A stretch of 64,000 nt of DNA from Desulfolutivibrio sulfodismutans DSM 3696 (GTDB taxonomy: Bacteria > Desulfobacterota > Desulfovibrionia > Desulfovibrionales > Desulfovibrionaceae): the NCBI RefSeq assembly GCF_013376455.1, contig NZ_CP045504.1:124001-188000 (forward strand), given 5' to 3'. The notes beneath the pieces are model-generated. The model had not been told where the DNA came from, did no database searches, and saw nothing but the letters and a program-made list of their open reading frames with translations. Position numbers and translations under genes: made by a program. Of the stretch, positions 50,546 through 59,356 are shown one piece after another. Every line of letters starts with the position of its first letter. Positions within the stretch are counted from its first letter, which is position 1.

Positions 50546-52084
50546 CTAGCCGCTTCCGGAGGCCGCCTTCCAGCCGCCGCCCAGGGCTTTGTACAGGGAA
50601 ACCAGGCTGACCCGCAGGGCCGCCTCGGACTGACTCAGATCCGTCTGGGCCGCATAGAGCGCGGCGTCGATGACCAGGACGTCGAGAAAGGTGGTCAGGC
50701 CCTTGCCGTAGCGGATCTCCGCCAGTCGCCGGGCCTGCTCGTAGGCGGCCACGGAGGCGGCCAGCCGCTGCCGTCGCTCGGATTCGGCGTAATAGGAGGC
50801 CAGGGCGTTCTCCACATCCTCCAGGGCCGTATGGAAAGCCTGGCGGTAGGCGGCCAGGGTTTCGTCGAACAGGGCTTTTTTCTTGTCCACCCCGGCCCGG
50901 GCCTTGCCCATGTCGAAAAGCGGCCAGGACACCCCCGGGACCACCGACCAGTACCAGGTGGAGAACCCGGCGATGTTCGAGGGGCTGACGCCTTGCAGGC
51001 CAAGACCGGCCGTAAGGTCGAACTTGGGATACAGATCCGCCACGGCCGCCCCGATCCCGGCCGAGGCCGCCGCCAGTTCCCGTTCCGCGCGGCGCAGGTC
51101 GGGACGGCGGGAAAGGAGTTCGGCGGGCAGGCCCGAGGCCGACACCCCCGTCAGGGACGGTTGGGGACGCGGGGGGGCCAGGAGAGCGATGAGGCTTTCG
51201 GGGGGCTGGCCGGTCAGGACGCCGAGCCTGTGGATGGATTGGGACACCGTGGCCGTGAGGCGCGGCGGGTCCGCCGCCGTGGACGCGGCCTGGCCCTCGG
51301 CCTGGGCCACGTCGAGCTGGCTGGTCAGTCCCAGACGGAACCGCTCCCGGGTGACCTCCACGGTCTCTTCCTGGCTTTTCAGGTTGCGCCGGGCGATGTC
51401 CAACTGCTCCTGGGCGGCGCGCAATTCCATGTAATTTTCGGCCACCTCGGCCAAAAGGGTGAGCCGCGTGGCCTCCAGATCCCAGATGTCGGCCTCAAGC
51501 GTGGCCTGGGCCGCCTCTCGTTCCCGGCGTTTGCCGCCGAAGATGTCGATCTCCCAGGTGGCGTCGAATCCGGCCGTAAAAAGCGTGGTGGTGGTGGTCG
51601 TCGTGGCCCCGGCGTTGTCCGTGCCGACCGACGTGGACCCGGTTCCGGTCGATCCGCTGCTGCCGGAGCCGCCTGTACTGCCTCCTGCGGAGGAGGTTCC
51701 CGTGCCGGCGTCGAGCAGGCCGTTGGCCGAGGTGGTGGAACTGCCGGTGACGTTCACCGTCGGGAAGAGGGCGGCCCTGGCGATGGCGGCCTCGGCCCGG
51801 GCCTGGCGCACCCGTGCCCTGGCCTGGGCCAGATCCAGGTTTGCGGCCATGGCCCGGGTGACCAGCTCGTTTAAAATGGGATCGTCAAAGGACTGCCACC
51901 AGGCCGCTGCCGCAAGGCCCAGGGCCTCGTGCCCCTGCCCCGGACCCTGGTTTGCCGTCTGGGCGAACCGATCCGGGGCCTCAAGGGACGGCGGATGGTA
52001 GTCGGGGCCCACGGCCAGGCAGCCCCCGAGGATCACGGCCGGACACAGGGCCAGGACAAAGGCGAGGACGGGGCGCATGGTCAT
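50546..52084 (-). CDS. outer-membrane efflux lipoprotein (NodT/TolC family)
   Basis: A 512-residue channel for the exporter encoded upstream. A lipobox LGGC lies at about residues 19-22. Two outer-membrane efflux repeats follow: AAAWWQSFDDPILNELVTRAMAANLDLAQARARVRQARAEAAIARAALFP and SRRPDLRRAERELAAASAGIGAAVADLYPKFDLTA. An unusual Ser/Gly/Thr-rich insert (about 115-170, ending in seven Thr) sits in the first repeat. The ATG at 52084 has AAAGGAAG seven bases upstream and overlaps the adaptor stop. It completes a tripartite system without relying on a shared TolC. Confidence 0.9.
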   Translation of the reverse strand: MTMRPVLAFVLALCPAVILGGCLAVGPDYHPPSLEAPDRFAQTANQGPGQGHEALGLAAAAWWQSFDDPILNELVTRAMAANLDLAQARARVRQARAEAAIARAALFPTVNVTGSSTTSANGLLDAGTGTSSAGGSTGGSGSSGSTGTGSTSVGTDNAGATTTTTTTLFTAGFDATWEIDIFGGKRREREAAQATLEADIWDLEATRLTLLAEVAENYMELRAAQEQLDIARRNLKSQEETVEVTRERFRLGLTSQLDVAQAEGQAASTAADPPRLTATVSQSIHRLGVLTGQPPESLIALLAPPRPQPSLTGVSASGLPAELLSRRPDLRRAERELAAASAGIGAAVADLYPKFDLTAGLGLQGVSPSNIAGFSTWYWSVVPGVSWPLFDMGKARAGVDKKKALFDETLAAYRQAFHTALEDVENALASYYAESERRQRLAASVAAYEQARRLAEIRYGKGLTTFLDVLVIDAALYAAQTDLSQSEAALRVSLVSLYKALGGGWKAASGSG

Positions 52085-53169
52085 TTCCCGGCTTCCTTTG
52101 TCTGGGCGCTGGCCGCCTGGACCCGGGCGCAGGCGAAAAGCCCCTGGCCCAGCCCGGCGGAAGGCGCATCGGCATCCGCCTCGGAGATGTCCCGGGCCGC
52201 TGCGGCAGGGCCGGGGGAGGAAGCGGGGAGGGTCTCGGGCGACGTCTCGATGAACACGTCCATCTGCTGGCCCACGTAGACCGGAAGGTCGGAGGGGTCC
52301 AGGTCGAAAAGCACCTGCAACACCCGGGTGTCCACGCGTTCGGTGCTGGTCCCGGTCAACTGGGTCTTGGACACCACATAGGGCTCCACGCGCACGAAGC
52401 GCATGTCGGCGCGCATGTCCCGGTTGCCACGGATGTAGGCCACGGCGCGGGTTCCCGGGGTGAAACGCCAGGCGTCGTTTTCGTCGATGTCCGTGCGCAC
52501 GTGCAGCCGCGACACATCGCCCAGGCGCAGAAGCGGGGTATCCACGGCGCCGGCCACGGCATATTCGCCGGGATGGATGTTGACCTGGAGCACCGTGCCG
52601 TCTGACGGCGCGCGTGCCGTCAGACGGTCCAGGTCCGTGGCGGCGGCGTCCCGTTCGGCCTTGGCCGATTCCACGGCGACCAGGGCGCTTTCGAGCTTGG
52701 CCTTGGCCAGCAGCTCGGCATTTTTGCGTTGCTCCACGTCGTCCTTGCTCACCGCCCGGTGGTCGGCCACGTTGCGCACCAGGGCGAACTGCGCCGTGGC
52801 GTCGCGCAGGGAGGCCCGGGCCTCCTCCACGGCGGCGATGGCCACAGCCAGTTCGGCGGTTTTGACGGCCAGTTCGGCCCTGGCCTCGCGGTCGTCCACC
52901 AGAAAAAGGGGATCGCCCGCCTGCACCCGGTCGCCGACAGTGACGAACACCGTCTGGACCACCCCGGCCAGGGACGACCCGATCCCGATGATTTCCGAGC
53001 GCGGCTCGACGATGCCGCCGCCGCCGATATAGGTTTCGAAGGGGGCCTTGGCGGGCAGGGCCACGGGTTCCGGCGTGGGAGGGGTCTGGTTGGAATAGAG
53101 TCCCACGACCACGGCCAGGGCCAGACCGGCCAGGGAGACGGCCATGATCAGTTTGTTCGTCAAGCGCAT
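52081..53169 (-). CDS. periplasmic adaptor of an ABC exporter (DevB/HlyD-like)
   Basis: A 362-residue membrane-fusion protein. One N-terminal membrane segment (LIMAVSLAGLALAVVVGLYS) is followed by GGGGIVEPRSEIIGIGSSLAGVVQTVFVTVGDRVQAGDPLFLVDD (lipoyl half), a coiled-coil hairpin (about 95-185), then RLTARAPSDGTVLQVNIHPGEYA and a beta-barrel with YVGQQMDVFIE. The pattern fits DevB of DevBCA-type exporters. Its start overlaps the ATPase stop by ten bases; its end overlaps the outer-membrane gene. Confidence 0.9.
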   Translation of the reverse strand: MRLTNKLIMAVSLAGLALAVVVGLYSNQTPPTPEPVALPAKAPFETYIGGGGIVEPRSEIIGIGSSLAGVVQTVFVTVGDRVQAGDPLFLVDDREARAELAVKTAELAVAIAAVEEARASLRDATAQFALVRNVADHRAVSKDDVEQRKNAELLAKAKLESALVAVESAKAERDAAATDLDRLTARAPSDGTVLQVNIHPGEYAVAGAVDTPLLRLGDVSRLHVRTDIDENDAWRFTPGTRAVAYIRGNRDMRADMRFVRVEPYVVSKTQLTGTSTERVDTRVLQVLFDLDPSDLPVYVGQQMDVFIETSPETLPASSPGPAAAARDISEADADAPSAGLGQGLFACARVQAASAQTKEAGK

Positions 53170-53888
53170 GATGGAGCGTCCGTTTCGGGTTTGAGGCGGG
53201 TTTCCTGGATGACGCCGTCGTCCATGTGGGCGATGCGGTCGGCATAGGGAAAGATGCGGGAGTCGTGGGTCACGATGACCAGGGCCCGGTTGTCCCTCAC
53301 GGCCAGGGACTTGAGGGCGCCCATGACCCGGGCGCCGGTGGCGTGGTCCAGGGCGCTGGTGGGCTCGTCGCAGACCACAAGGCCTGGGTCGTGCACCAGG
53401 GCCCGGGCGATGGCCACGCGTTGCTGCTGGCCTCCGGAGAGCTGGCCCGGGGTTGTGCCCAGGCGGTCGCCGAGTCCCACCTGGTCCAGGTGGCGCGCCG
53501 CCCGGCGCAGGGCCTCGTCGCGCCTCACGCCGTTGATGAGCAGGGGGACGGCGATGTTTTCCAGGGTGGTCAGGCACGGCACCAGATTGAAGGCCTGAAA
53601 CACGAAGCCGATGTGTCTGCCGCGAAAACGGACCCGTTCGCGCGGCGAAAGCAGGGCCAGATCCTGTCCGAACAGGGCGCAGGAGCCCTGATCCTGGTTG
53701 AGGATTCCGGCGATGACCGAGATGAGCGTGGTCTTGCCGCACCCCGAGGGGCCGACCAGCATGAGCAGTTCCCCGGGCTGCACGTCCAGATCCACGCCGC
53801 GCAGGGCTTTGGTGGCGGTGTCGCCGACGCCGTAGGTTTTGGTCAGGCCCCGGCAGACGACCACGGGAGTGGTGGCGGAGGTTTCCAT
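53160..53888 (-). CDS. ABC exporter ATPase (DevA/LolD/MacB-like)
   Basis: A 242-residue ATPase. Walker [11 protein letters not shown]-loop [17 protein letters not shown], signature [15 protein letters not shown], Walker [15 protein letters not shown]-loop VTHDS. The opening [25 protein letters not shown] is typical of MacB/LolD/DevA. The ATG at 53888 overlaps the permease stop (TGATG). It should power the FtsX-like permease next to it. Confidence 0.92.
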   Translation of the reverse strand: METSATTPVVVCRGLTKTYGVGDTATKALRGVDLDVQPGELLMLVGPSGCGKTTLISVIAGILNQDQGSCALFGQDLALLSPRERVRFRGRHIGFVFQAFNLVPCLTTLENIAVPLLINGVRRDEALRRAARHLDQVGLGDRLGTTPGQLSGGQQQRVAIARALVHDPGLVVCDEPTSALDHATGARVMGALKSLAVRDNRALVIVTHDSRIFPYADRIAHMDDGVIQETRLKPETDAPSCA

Positions 53889-55051
53889 CAGCTTTTGAAC
53901 ACCTCGGCCGGTTCCAGCCGGAGCACCTTGCGGGCGCTGAAAAAGGCCGCCGCCAAAACGATCAAAAGGACGGCCAGGCCGCTGGCGCATAAAAGCGGCA
54001 GTCCGACCTCAAGCTTCATTTCATTGCCCTTCCAGGTGGAGGCGGCAAAGGCGGCGGTGACCCCTGAGCCGAGGCCGAAGCCCATGAGCCCGGCCAGAAG
54101 GGCCTGGAGCAGAATCATGCAAAGCAGCATGCGATCCGTGGCCCCCATGGCCTTGAACACCCCGAAATAACGCAGGTTGTCCAGGGTGAAGTTGTAAAAT
54201 ATCTGCCCCGTGACCGCCGTACCCACCACGAACCCCACCAGGACCACGAAGCCGAAATTCATGAGCATGGCCGAGTTGTGCAGCATGAAATCCAGGGACC
54301 GGCTTTTGAATTCCCCGGCGGTGTAGGCCGCCAGATCCGTGGCCTGTGCAATGCGCCGGGCCACGGCCTCGGAGTCGAGGCCCGGCTTGGCCTTGGCCAG
54401 GATGAAGGACAGGAGCTTGCGTTCGCTTGCGGCGTAGTTTTTGGCCCTGCTGTAGGTGGTGTACAGGATGGGCTGGGACTGGAAGGTGGGCGTGGCCTTG
54501 GCGATGCCCACCACGGTGGCCCTTTTTTCGTTGATCTCCAGCGTATCCCCCACCTGCAAGGGGATGCCGTGCTCTCCGGGGCGTCCCGTCTGCCGGGCCA
54601 GGCGGCCCCTGGCCCCGGCCTCGTCCACGATGACCGCGTCGGGCATGCGCAGATCGGCCAGATTGCCCTCCACCATGATCCCGGGACCGCCGATCAGGGT
54701 GGCGTCGTCAAGCCCGAGCATGATCGCCCGTTCCAATTCTCCGTTGCCCAGGCGTACGGTAAGGCTGCCCTTGTACAGGGGAACGGCCCATTCCACGCCT
54801 TCAATGCCGCGCACCCGATAGAGCTGGGTGTCCAAAAGGGCTCTGGAATCCTCGCTGGTGCGCACTTTGGGGTCCATGACCCAGATGTCGGGCAGGCTTA
54901 TGTCCGTGATCAGGCTGTAGGTATGCGACAGCATGGTCAAAAGGATGCTGGGCTGCTGGATGATGATGATGGAGGCCATGGCGATGCCGACGATGATGCC
55001 CAGGTATTTGCCCCGGTCGCCGAAAAGCATCTGCAAAGCGATTCGATACAT
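53888..55051 (-). CDS. FtsX-like ABC exporter permease (DevC type)
   Basis: A 387-residue permease. One N-terminal membrane segment (KYLGIIVGIAMASIIIIQQPSILL) is followed by a large periplasmic region and three C-terminal segments (FGFVVLVGFVVGTAVTGQIFYNFT, MILLQALLAGLMGFGLGSG, LPLLCASGLAVLLIVLAAAFFS) ending RKVLRLEPAEVFKS, the FtsX/MacB/DevC end. ISLPDIWVMDPKV and FKAMGATDRML are DevC-like. It is the first gene of the exporter operon; cargo is unknown (glycolipid, drug or peptide in homologues). Confidence 0.9.
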   Translation of the reverse strand: MYRIALQMLFGDRGKYLGIIVGIAMASIIIIQQPSILLTMLSHTYSLITDISLPDIWVMDPKVRTSEDSRALLDTQLYRVRGIEGVEWAVPLYKGSLTVRLGNGELERAIMLGLDDATLIGGPGIMVEGNLADLRMPDAVIVDEAGARGRLARQTGRPGEHGIPLQVGDTLEINEKRATVVGIAKATPTFQSQPILYTTYSRAKNYAASERKLLSFILAKAKPGLDSEAVARRIAQATDLAAYTAGEFKSRSLDFMLHNSAMLMNFGFVVLVGFVVGTAVTGQIFYNFTLDNLRYFGVFKAMGATDRMLLCMILLQALLAGLMGFGLGSGVTAAFAASTWKGNEMKLEVGLPLLCASGLAVLLIVLAAAFFSARKVLRLEPAEVFKS

Positions 55052-55208
55052 GAAGGTGCCGCATCCTGGTTAACGGGGGGAAGGGGATGGCCCGGGGTGG
55101 CGTCGGGGGAAACCAAGCGGTTCGCCGGGCGACGGGACGGACGCCACAGGCGGAACATGCGAAGGCAACATGCCCTTGCGTTGGCAAGAACTGTTCCTGT
55201 TCTGAAAA

Positions 55209-55221
55209 GATATGTTATATC
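55209..55221. promoter_or_regulatory. 5-bp dyad overlapping a possible -10 of the exporter operon
   Basis: GATAT-GTT-ATATC is a perfect dyad about 160 bases upstream of the permease start. On the minus strand it includes TATAAC, a possible -10. Confidence 0.35.
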
Positions 55222-55249
55222 AGCATGATGAAGGAATGATGCGGGTTTC

Positions 55250-55289
55250 TTTGCACGTATGTGTGCATGCCTTTGCACTCATATGTGCA
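55250..55289. promoter_or_regulatory. twin palindromic operators, 22 bp apart
   Basis: TTTGCACGTATGTGTGCA (55250-55267) and TTTGCACTCATATGTGCA (55272-55289) each contain TGCAC-N6-GTGCA. Their centres are 22 bases apart, about two helical turns, so two dimers could bind the same face. Confidence 0.55.
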
Positions 55290-55449
55290 GATTGGAGGGG
55301 GAAGTGCAATCGTGCTGACCAAGGGGCGGTTGATCGTTTTTCCGGGACGGATAACGATTTTTCGCCCGCCGGGCGCAGAAAACGACCGGGATGGCGGGGA
55401 CAACTGGGGGGTGGTCAGGAAAGGCGGCGCTGTCGGGGCGGCCAAGGGA

Positions 55450-55938
55450 TCAATCGTTGCCCGAAGCCTCGGCCGTTTCCGGAAGAGTCGCGTCGGCCCG
55501 GGCTGGCTTGGCCTTGCCGCGCCTGCCGCCGGGAAGAAACGCCCGCAGGGCGTCGGCGGCCTTCTCGGTCTCCGTGGCCTTGGCCAGAAGACACATTTCG
55601 CCCTTGGGTGATATCCAGTGCCATCCGGCGGGCTTGGTCAAAAGCGTGGCCCCGTGTTTCTCCAAAAATTCCCGGGCCTGGGAGACGGCCGTTTCCTTCT
55701 CGATGTCGGCCAAAAGCGTCTCGTGCTCCAGGGCCACCGAGGCGTTGCGGAAGATTTCAAAGGCCCCGTGGACCACGTCGAACAGGGCGAAATCCCCGGC
55801 CTTGCGGCTCCCCGTGAGAATCTTCTCCAGGGTCGCCAGGTCTTTTTGCACCATTTTTAATTCACGCAGGGCCAGTTCCCTGGCCTGATCGCTTTTATCC
55901 CGAAGCGTCCTGGCGACGGCGGCAGCCGTGGTCTTCAT
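55450..55938 (-). CDS. hypothetical helical protein
   Basis: A 162-residue soluble protein I do not recognise. The first about 95 residues are helical and charged (MVQKDLATLEKIL, FEIFRNASVALEHETLLADIEKETAVSQAREFLEKHG). Then comes TLLTKPAGWHWISPKGEMCLLAKATE, which looks like a small beta unit, and a basic low-complexity tail (GGRRGKAKPARADA). The ATG at 55938 has GGGGAA upstream. It is not clearly linked to its neighbours. Confidence 0.6.
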   Translation of the reverse strand: MKTTAAAVARTLRDKSDQARELALRELKMVQKDLATLEKILTGSRKAGDFALFDVVHGAFEIFRNASVALEHETLLADIEKETAVSQAREFLEKHGATLLTKPAGWHWISPKGEMCLLAKATETEKAADALRAFLPGGRRGKAKPARADATLPETAEASGND

Positions 55939-56199
55939 GGGCGTTCCCCTTTTCCGGCAGGCATAGCCCACCCGGGAGGGAAAGGGAACCGCCGGGAAGG
56001 AATTCTCCCGGCCTGGACGTCTGCGGCGAGTGCTCCAGGGGGGATGTCCCCGGGGAGGGGCGAGATGGACGGGAAGGGCGACAGGGACGTTGCCTGTCGG
56101 GAAAACACGGGTTCTGCGGCTTGCCAGGAGCGCCCCGGGGCGGTTATGCGATACCTGTCGGCCGTGTTGCGGCCGGGGAGTTGGCACGGAGGTTCTTCT

Positions 56200-56547
56200 T
56201 TGGACATTTTCGGAGTGTTGGACGCATTTGCAGCCGCCGCGGGCAACGGCCCGAACTGGAGGGAGACCTGGCCCTTCGGCCCCGGCTATTCCGAGGGATT
56301 TCTCTCCACCATCCTGAAATTCGGCCTGATCGCCGTGTTTTTTCTGGCCATCGGCCTTTTTTTGCGTTTTCTGTTCGGACCTGGCGGATGGATGCGCGAC
56401 AAGGAATTCGATCTGCCCCCGCCGGGCGACCCGACCCCCCGGGAAGGCGGCCAGACGCCGCCCGCCGCCCCCGGTTCCGCCCCCGGTTCCGCCCCCGGTC
56501 CCGCCCCCGGGCCATCTCGCCGCACCCCGGACGACCCCCATGCTTGA
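56200..56547 (+). CDS. small single-pass membrane protein with Pro/Gly repeat tail
   Basis: A 115-residue protein starting at TTG 56200, with GGAGG seven bases upstream. One membrane segment (TILKFGLIAVFFLAIGLFLRFLF) is followed by a cytoplasmic or periplasmic tail with GSAP/GPAP repeats encoded by near-perfect 12-base units at about 56467-56514. An upstream ATG at 56146 would add a leader but has no ribosome site. The end overlaps the HD gene start, so they are coupled. No family is recognised. Confidence 0.5.
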   Translation: MDIFGVLDAFAAAAGNGPNWRETWPFGPGYSEGFLSTILKFGLIAVFFLAIGLFLRFLFGPGGWMRDKEFDLPPPGDPTPREGGQTPPAAPGSAPGSAPGPAPGPSRRTPDDPHA

Positions 56548-57328
56548 CCGCTTTATCCGCTGTTTCCAGGCCTATGTGGATCGCTTCCTCACGGGCGACG
56601 CCACGGACGACGGGCGCGTGAATCTCAAACGCGAACACAGCCTCATGGTGCTGGCCGAGGCCAGGATGTTGACGCGAAGCCTCGGCGTCGCCCCGGAAAC
56701 GGCGGACCTCATCCACCTGGCGGCGCTTTTCCACGACACCGGGCGATTCCCCCAGTATGCGGCCTACAAGACCTTTCGCGACGCGATAAGCGTCAACCAT
56801 GGCCGCCTCGGGGTGGCCACCCTGCGCCGGGAGGGCCTTCTGGCGGACCTGCCGCACGCGTCGCGCGCCTTGATTTACGGGGCCATTGTCATGCATAACC
56901 GATTTGCCTTGCCCGCCGCCGTGGCCGCCGCGCCCACGAGTCCCCTGGCGCTGGCCGCCCAGGTGGTGCGCGATGCGGACAAGCTGGACATCCTGCGGGT
57001 CATGGTCGAACATTTCGAGGCCGACGGCGGGGGGGACGAGGTGGTGACCATGGCCTTGCCCGACAGGCCAAACGACTATTCCCCGGCCCTCGTCGCCCCC
57101 CTTTTCGGCGGCCAGGTGGCCCGCTATACGGACATGGCCTGCCAAAACGACATGCGGCTGCTTCTGATTTCCTGGGTGTACGGTTTCAGCTTTCCGGCTG
57201 CGAGGCAGGAGGCGTTTTCGCGCGGCCTGATCGGTCGGCTGTTTGCGGGACTTCCCCGGACGAGTGAGATTGAAACCGCCAGGGATTATGTGATTCAGTT
57301 GGCTCCCGGCGGCAAACACGGCGCCTGA
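56540..57328 (+). CDS. HD-domain metal-dependent phosphohydrolase
   Basis: A 262-residue protein with an HD fold. The metal ligands are seen as the His in KREHSLMVLAEA, HDTGRFPQ (His-Asp pair) and, later, the Asp in RDADKLDILR. NHGRLGVATLRREGL and YGAIVMHNRF fill the core. HD hydrolases act on nucleotides, including signalling ones; the substrate here is unknown. It overlaps the small membrane-protein gene and lies 20 bases before the receiver-TPR gene, all on the plus strand. Confidence 0.85.
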   Translation: MLDRFIRCFQAYVDRFLTGDATDDGRVNLKREHSLMVLAEARMLTRSLGVAPETADLIHLAALFHDTGRFPQYAAYKTFRDAISVNHGRLGVATLRREGLLADLPHASRALIYGAIVMHNRFALPAAVAAAPTSPLALAAQVVRDADKLDILRVMVEHFEADGGGDEVVTMALPDRPNDYSPALVAPLFGGQVARYTDMACQNDMRLLLISWVYGFSFPAARQEAFSRGLIGRLFAGLPRTSEIETARDYVIQLAPGGKHGA

Positions 57329-57348
57329 GGGCGCGGACGATACCTTTC

Positions 57349-58440
57349 ATGGAACGCACCTCCACCGTTTTCGACACCGTGGTCATCCTGACCAACAGCG
57401 AGGAACACGCCAAGCGGGATCGCTACACCATGCAGGCCTTTCGCCCTCGAAGCGTGGTGCATTTCTCCAGCGGCTCCGAGGCCATCGATTATCTGAGCGT
57501 CAACCGGGCGGACATGGTGCTCCTGGATTCCAGCCTGGACGACATGGACGGGGTGCGGTTTTTAAAGCTCATCCGCCACAACATGCAGCTCAAAGACACC
57601 CCGGTGGTCATGGTCACGGCCGACAGCACCCGCAACCATGTGCTCGACGCCATCGCCGCAGGCTGCGCCGGATACATCATCCGCCCCTATTCCTCCGAGA
57701 CCTTCAAGCAACACGTGCTGCGCGCCTCCCAGGTGGAGCGTATGACCGAAATCGAGCAGCAGCAGGTCAAAGACGCCCGCGAGATGGTGGACATGGGCAA
57801 TTTCGACGACGCCATCGAGGCCTTCGAGGAGATCGTTTCCGAGCAGAACCTGGCCCGGAAATATTACGACATGGGCTGCAAGTATCTGGTCAAGCAGAAA
57901 TACGGGCAGGCCATCATCGCCTTCAAGAAGGCGGTCAAGATCAACGACCTGTTCGCCGAGGCCTACAAGGGATTGGCCGAGGCCTACAAGGGCAAAAGCG
58001 AGATGGAGCAGTACAAGACGTTTATGCAGAAGGCCGCCGAGGTGTATGCCCAGTTCGACCGCATGGAGGAGACCAAGGAGCTTTTTATCGAGGTGCTCAA
58101 GTACGACGCCGCCGCCCCCAACCCCTTCAACACCCTGGGGGTGCGTCTGCGCAAGAGCGGGGATCTGGCCGGGGCCCTGCACGCCTACAAGCAGGCCATC
58201 GAACTGACGCCCGATGATGAAAACATCTATTTCAACATGTCCAAGGCCCATTATTTCATGGGCAACATCGCCGAGGCCAAGGTCAGCGTGGAGGACGCCA
58301 TGCAGCGCAATCCCGGCTTCACCGAGGGGCGCAAGCTCTACCGCAAGCTTTTCGGCAAGGATTATCCCAAAACAGAAGCCGACGAGGCGGCCGGGGCGCG
58401 TCCCGCCAGCGTCTACCACGCTTCGATTCGCGACGATTGA
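57349..58440 (+). CDS. response-regulator receiver fused to TPR repeats
   Basis: A 363-residue protein. The receiver domain (about 1-125) has the phospho-acceptor-like Asp60 in VLLDSSLDDMDG, but the N-terminal acidic pair is replaced (ILTNSEEH) and the conserved Lys is Arg112 (YIIRPYSSE), so it may not be phosphorylated normally. TPR repeats (about 135-340) follow, for example FNTLGVRLRKSGDLAGALHAYKQAIELTPDDENIYFNMSKAHYFMG. The last repeats resemble those in the TPR genes at 42868 and 58477. It converges on the motAB operon and is likely an adaptor in signalling, perhaps to the motor. Confidence 0.85.
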   Translation: MERTSTVFDTVVILTNSEEHAKRDRYTMQAFRPRSVVHFSSGSEAIDYLSVNRADMVLLDSSLDDMDGVRFLKLIRHNMQLKDTPVVMVTADSTRNHVLDAIAAGCAGYIIRPYSSETFKQHVLRASQVERMTEIEQQQVKDAREMVDMGNFDDAIEAFEEIVSEQNLARKYYDMGCKYLVKQKYGQAIIAFKKAVKINDLFAEAYKGLAEAYKGKSEMEQYKTFMQKAAEVYAQFDRMEETKELFIEVLKYDAAAPNPFNTLGVRLRKSGDLAGALHAYKQAIELTPDDENIYFNMSKAHYFMGNIAEAKVSVEDAMQRNPGFTEGRKLYRKLFGKDYPKTEADEAAGARPASVYHASIRDD

Positions 58441-58476
58441 GCCGATCCATGGCCCTCTCCTGAGCCGGACGGCGGA

Positions 58477-59328
58477 TTACTTCGGATCGGTTCCCAGCCG
58501 GAAAAAGAAGCGGCGCAGCGTCGGGTCGCTGGCCTCGAAGCCTTTTTTGCGCAGAAAGGCCAGAAAGGCCTTGGCCTCCTCCACGTCGCGGTTGAGCTCG
58601 AAGGTCTTTTTCAGGTGCGCGAAGGCCGCCTCCATGTCGCCTTTTTCGAACATGGCCCGGGCCATGTTCAGATAGATGTTTTCGTCTTTGGGCGAGAGTT
58701 CGGCAGCCCGGCCGTAATAGCGCATGGCCTCGTCGAAAAGGTTTTTTTTGCGAAGCGCGATGCCGAATTCGTTGAACAGGTGTTTGTGGGCCTCCTCGAA
58801 ACTCTCGTCCATGTCCACCAGCCGGGAAAAGACGTAGCGGCCCTTGTCCAGTTGGTTGAGCGCCAGATAGGCCAACCCCAGCCCGAAATTGGCCCGGATG
58901 TTCTCCTCGTCGATGCGCAGCACCATCTGGTATTCGATCTTGGCCTCCACATTCAAATCCTGCTTGCGGTACCAGTCGCCGCGCACGATGCGCTGGGTGA
59001 CGTAGCGGTAGCCCAGGTCCGGCTCCAGGAAATAGTCCGCAAAAAAGGTCTCCCGGTTGACCAGCGCCTGCTGGCCGACGGGAAAAAAATGGGTGTCCAG
59101 GCGTTTGAGGGAAACCATGTCCGGCCCGCATTCCGAGGCGAACCAGTAGATTTTTCCCGGATCGAAGCCGTCCGCGTCTCCGGCCGGACCTGGGGCTTCC
59201 GGGACGCGTTGGCCCGGCGGCCCGGCGGTCGGGTCCACCGGGGCCGGGGACGAGAAGATGCCCTTGATCTTGTGGGGTTCGTCGCCGTCGTCGATGACCG
59301 GAGAACTGGTGCCCATGTCTTTTGGCAT
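58477..59328 (-). CDS. TPR protein of the mot operon, paralogue of the gene at 42868
   Basis: A 283-residue protein. After a Gly/Pro-rich start, KIYWFASECGPDMVSLKRLDTHFFP and FFADYFLEPDLGYRY form a domain shared with the 42868 gene. Four TPR-like repeats follow, with FNEFGIALRKKNLFDEAMRYYGRAAELSPKDENIYLNMARAMFEKGD. It lies 28 bases after motB on the same strand, so it is the last gene of the operon cNMP/FliG-like, motA, motB, TPR. A role in stator or rotor assembly is plausible but not shown. Confidence 0.8.
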   Translation of the reverse strand: MPKDMGTSSPVIDDGDEPHKIKGIFSSPAPVDPTAGPPGQRVPEAPGPAGDADGFDPGKIYWFASECGPDMVSLKRLDTHFFPVGQQALVNRETFFADYFLEPDLGYRYVTQRIVRGDWYRKQDLNVEAKIEYQMVLRIDEENIRANFGLGLAYLALNQLDKGRYVFSRLVDMDESFEEAHKHLFNEFGIALRKKNLFDEAMRYYGRAAELSPKDENIYLNMARAMFEKGDMEAAFAHLKKTFELNRDVEEAKAFLAFLRKKGFEASDPTLRRFFFRLGTDPK

Positions 59329-59356
59329 GGTGCGCCGCGCCTTGTCGCGGCCGGGA

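Larger units (their letters stand above)
55052..55449. other. regulatory region of the exporter operon
   Basis: 398 bases without a credible coding frame between two minus-strand genes. It contains a GATAT/ATATC dyad (55209-55221) and the twin operators at 55250-55289. No strong -35 is evident for the exporter promoter, so an activator may be needed. I found no clear terminator for the upstream gene. Confidence 0.45.

Noticed and set aside
55212-55817. Plus-strand frame starting in the exporter regulatory region
   Set aside because: It runs antisense to the better-supported 55450-55938 gene and through the twin operators; Arg/Pro-rich composition typical of a shadow frame.
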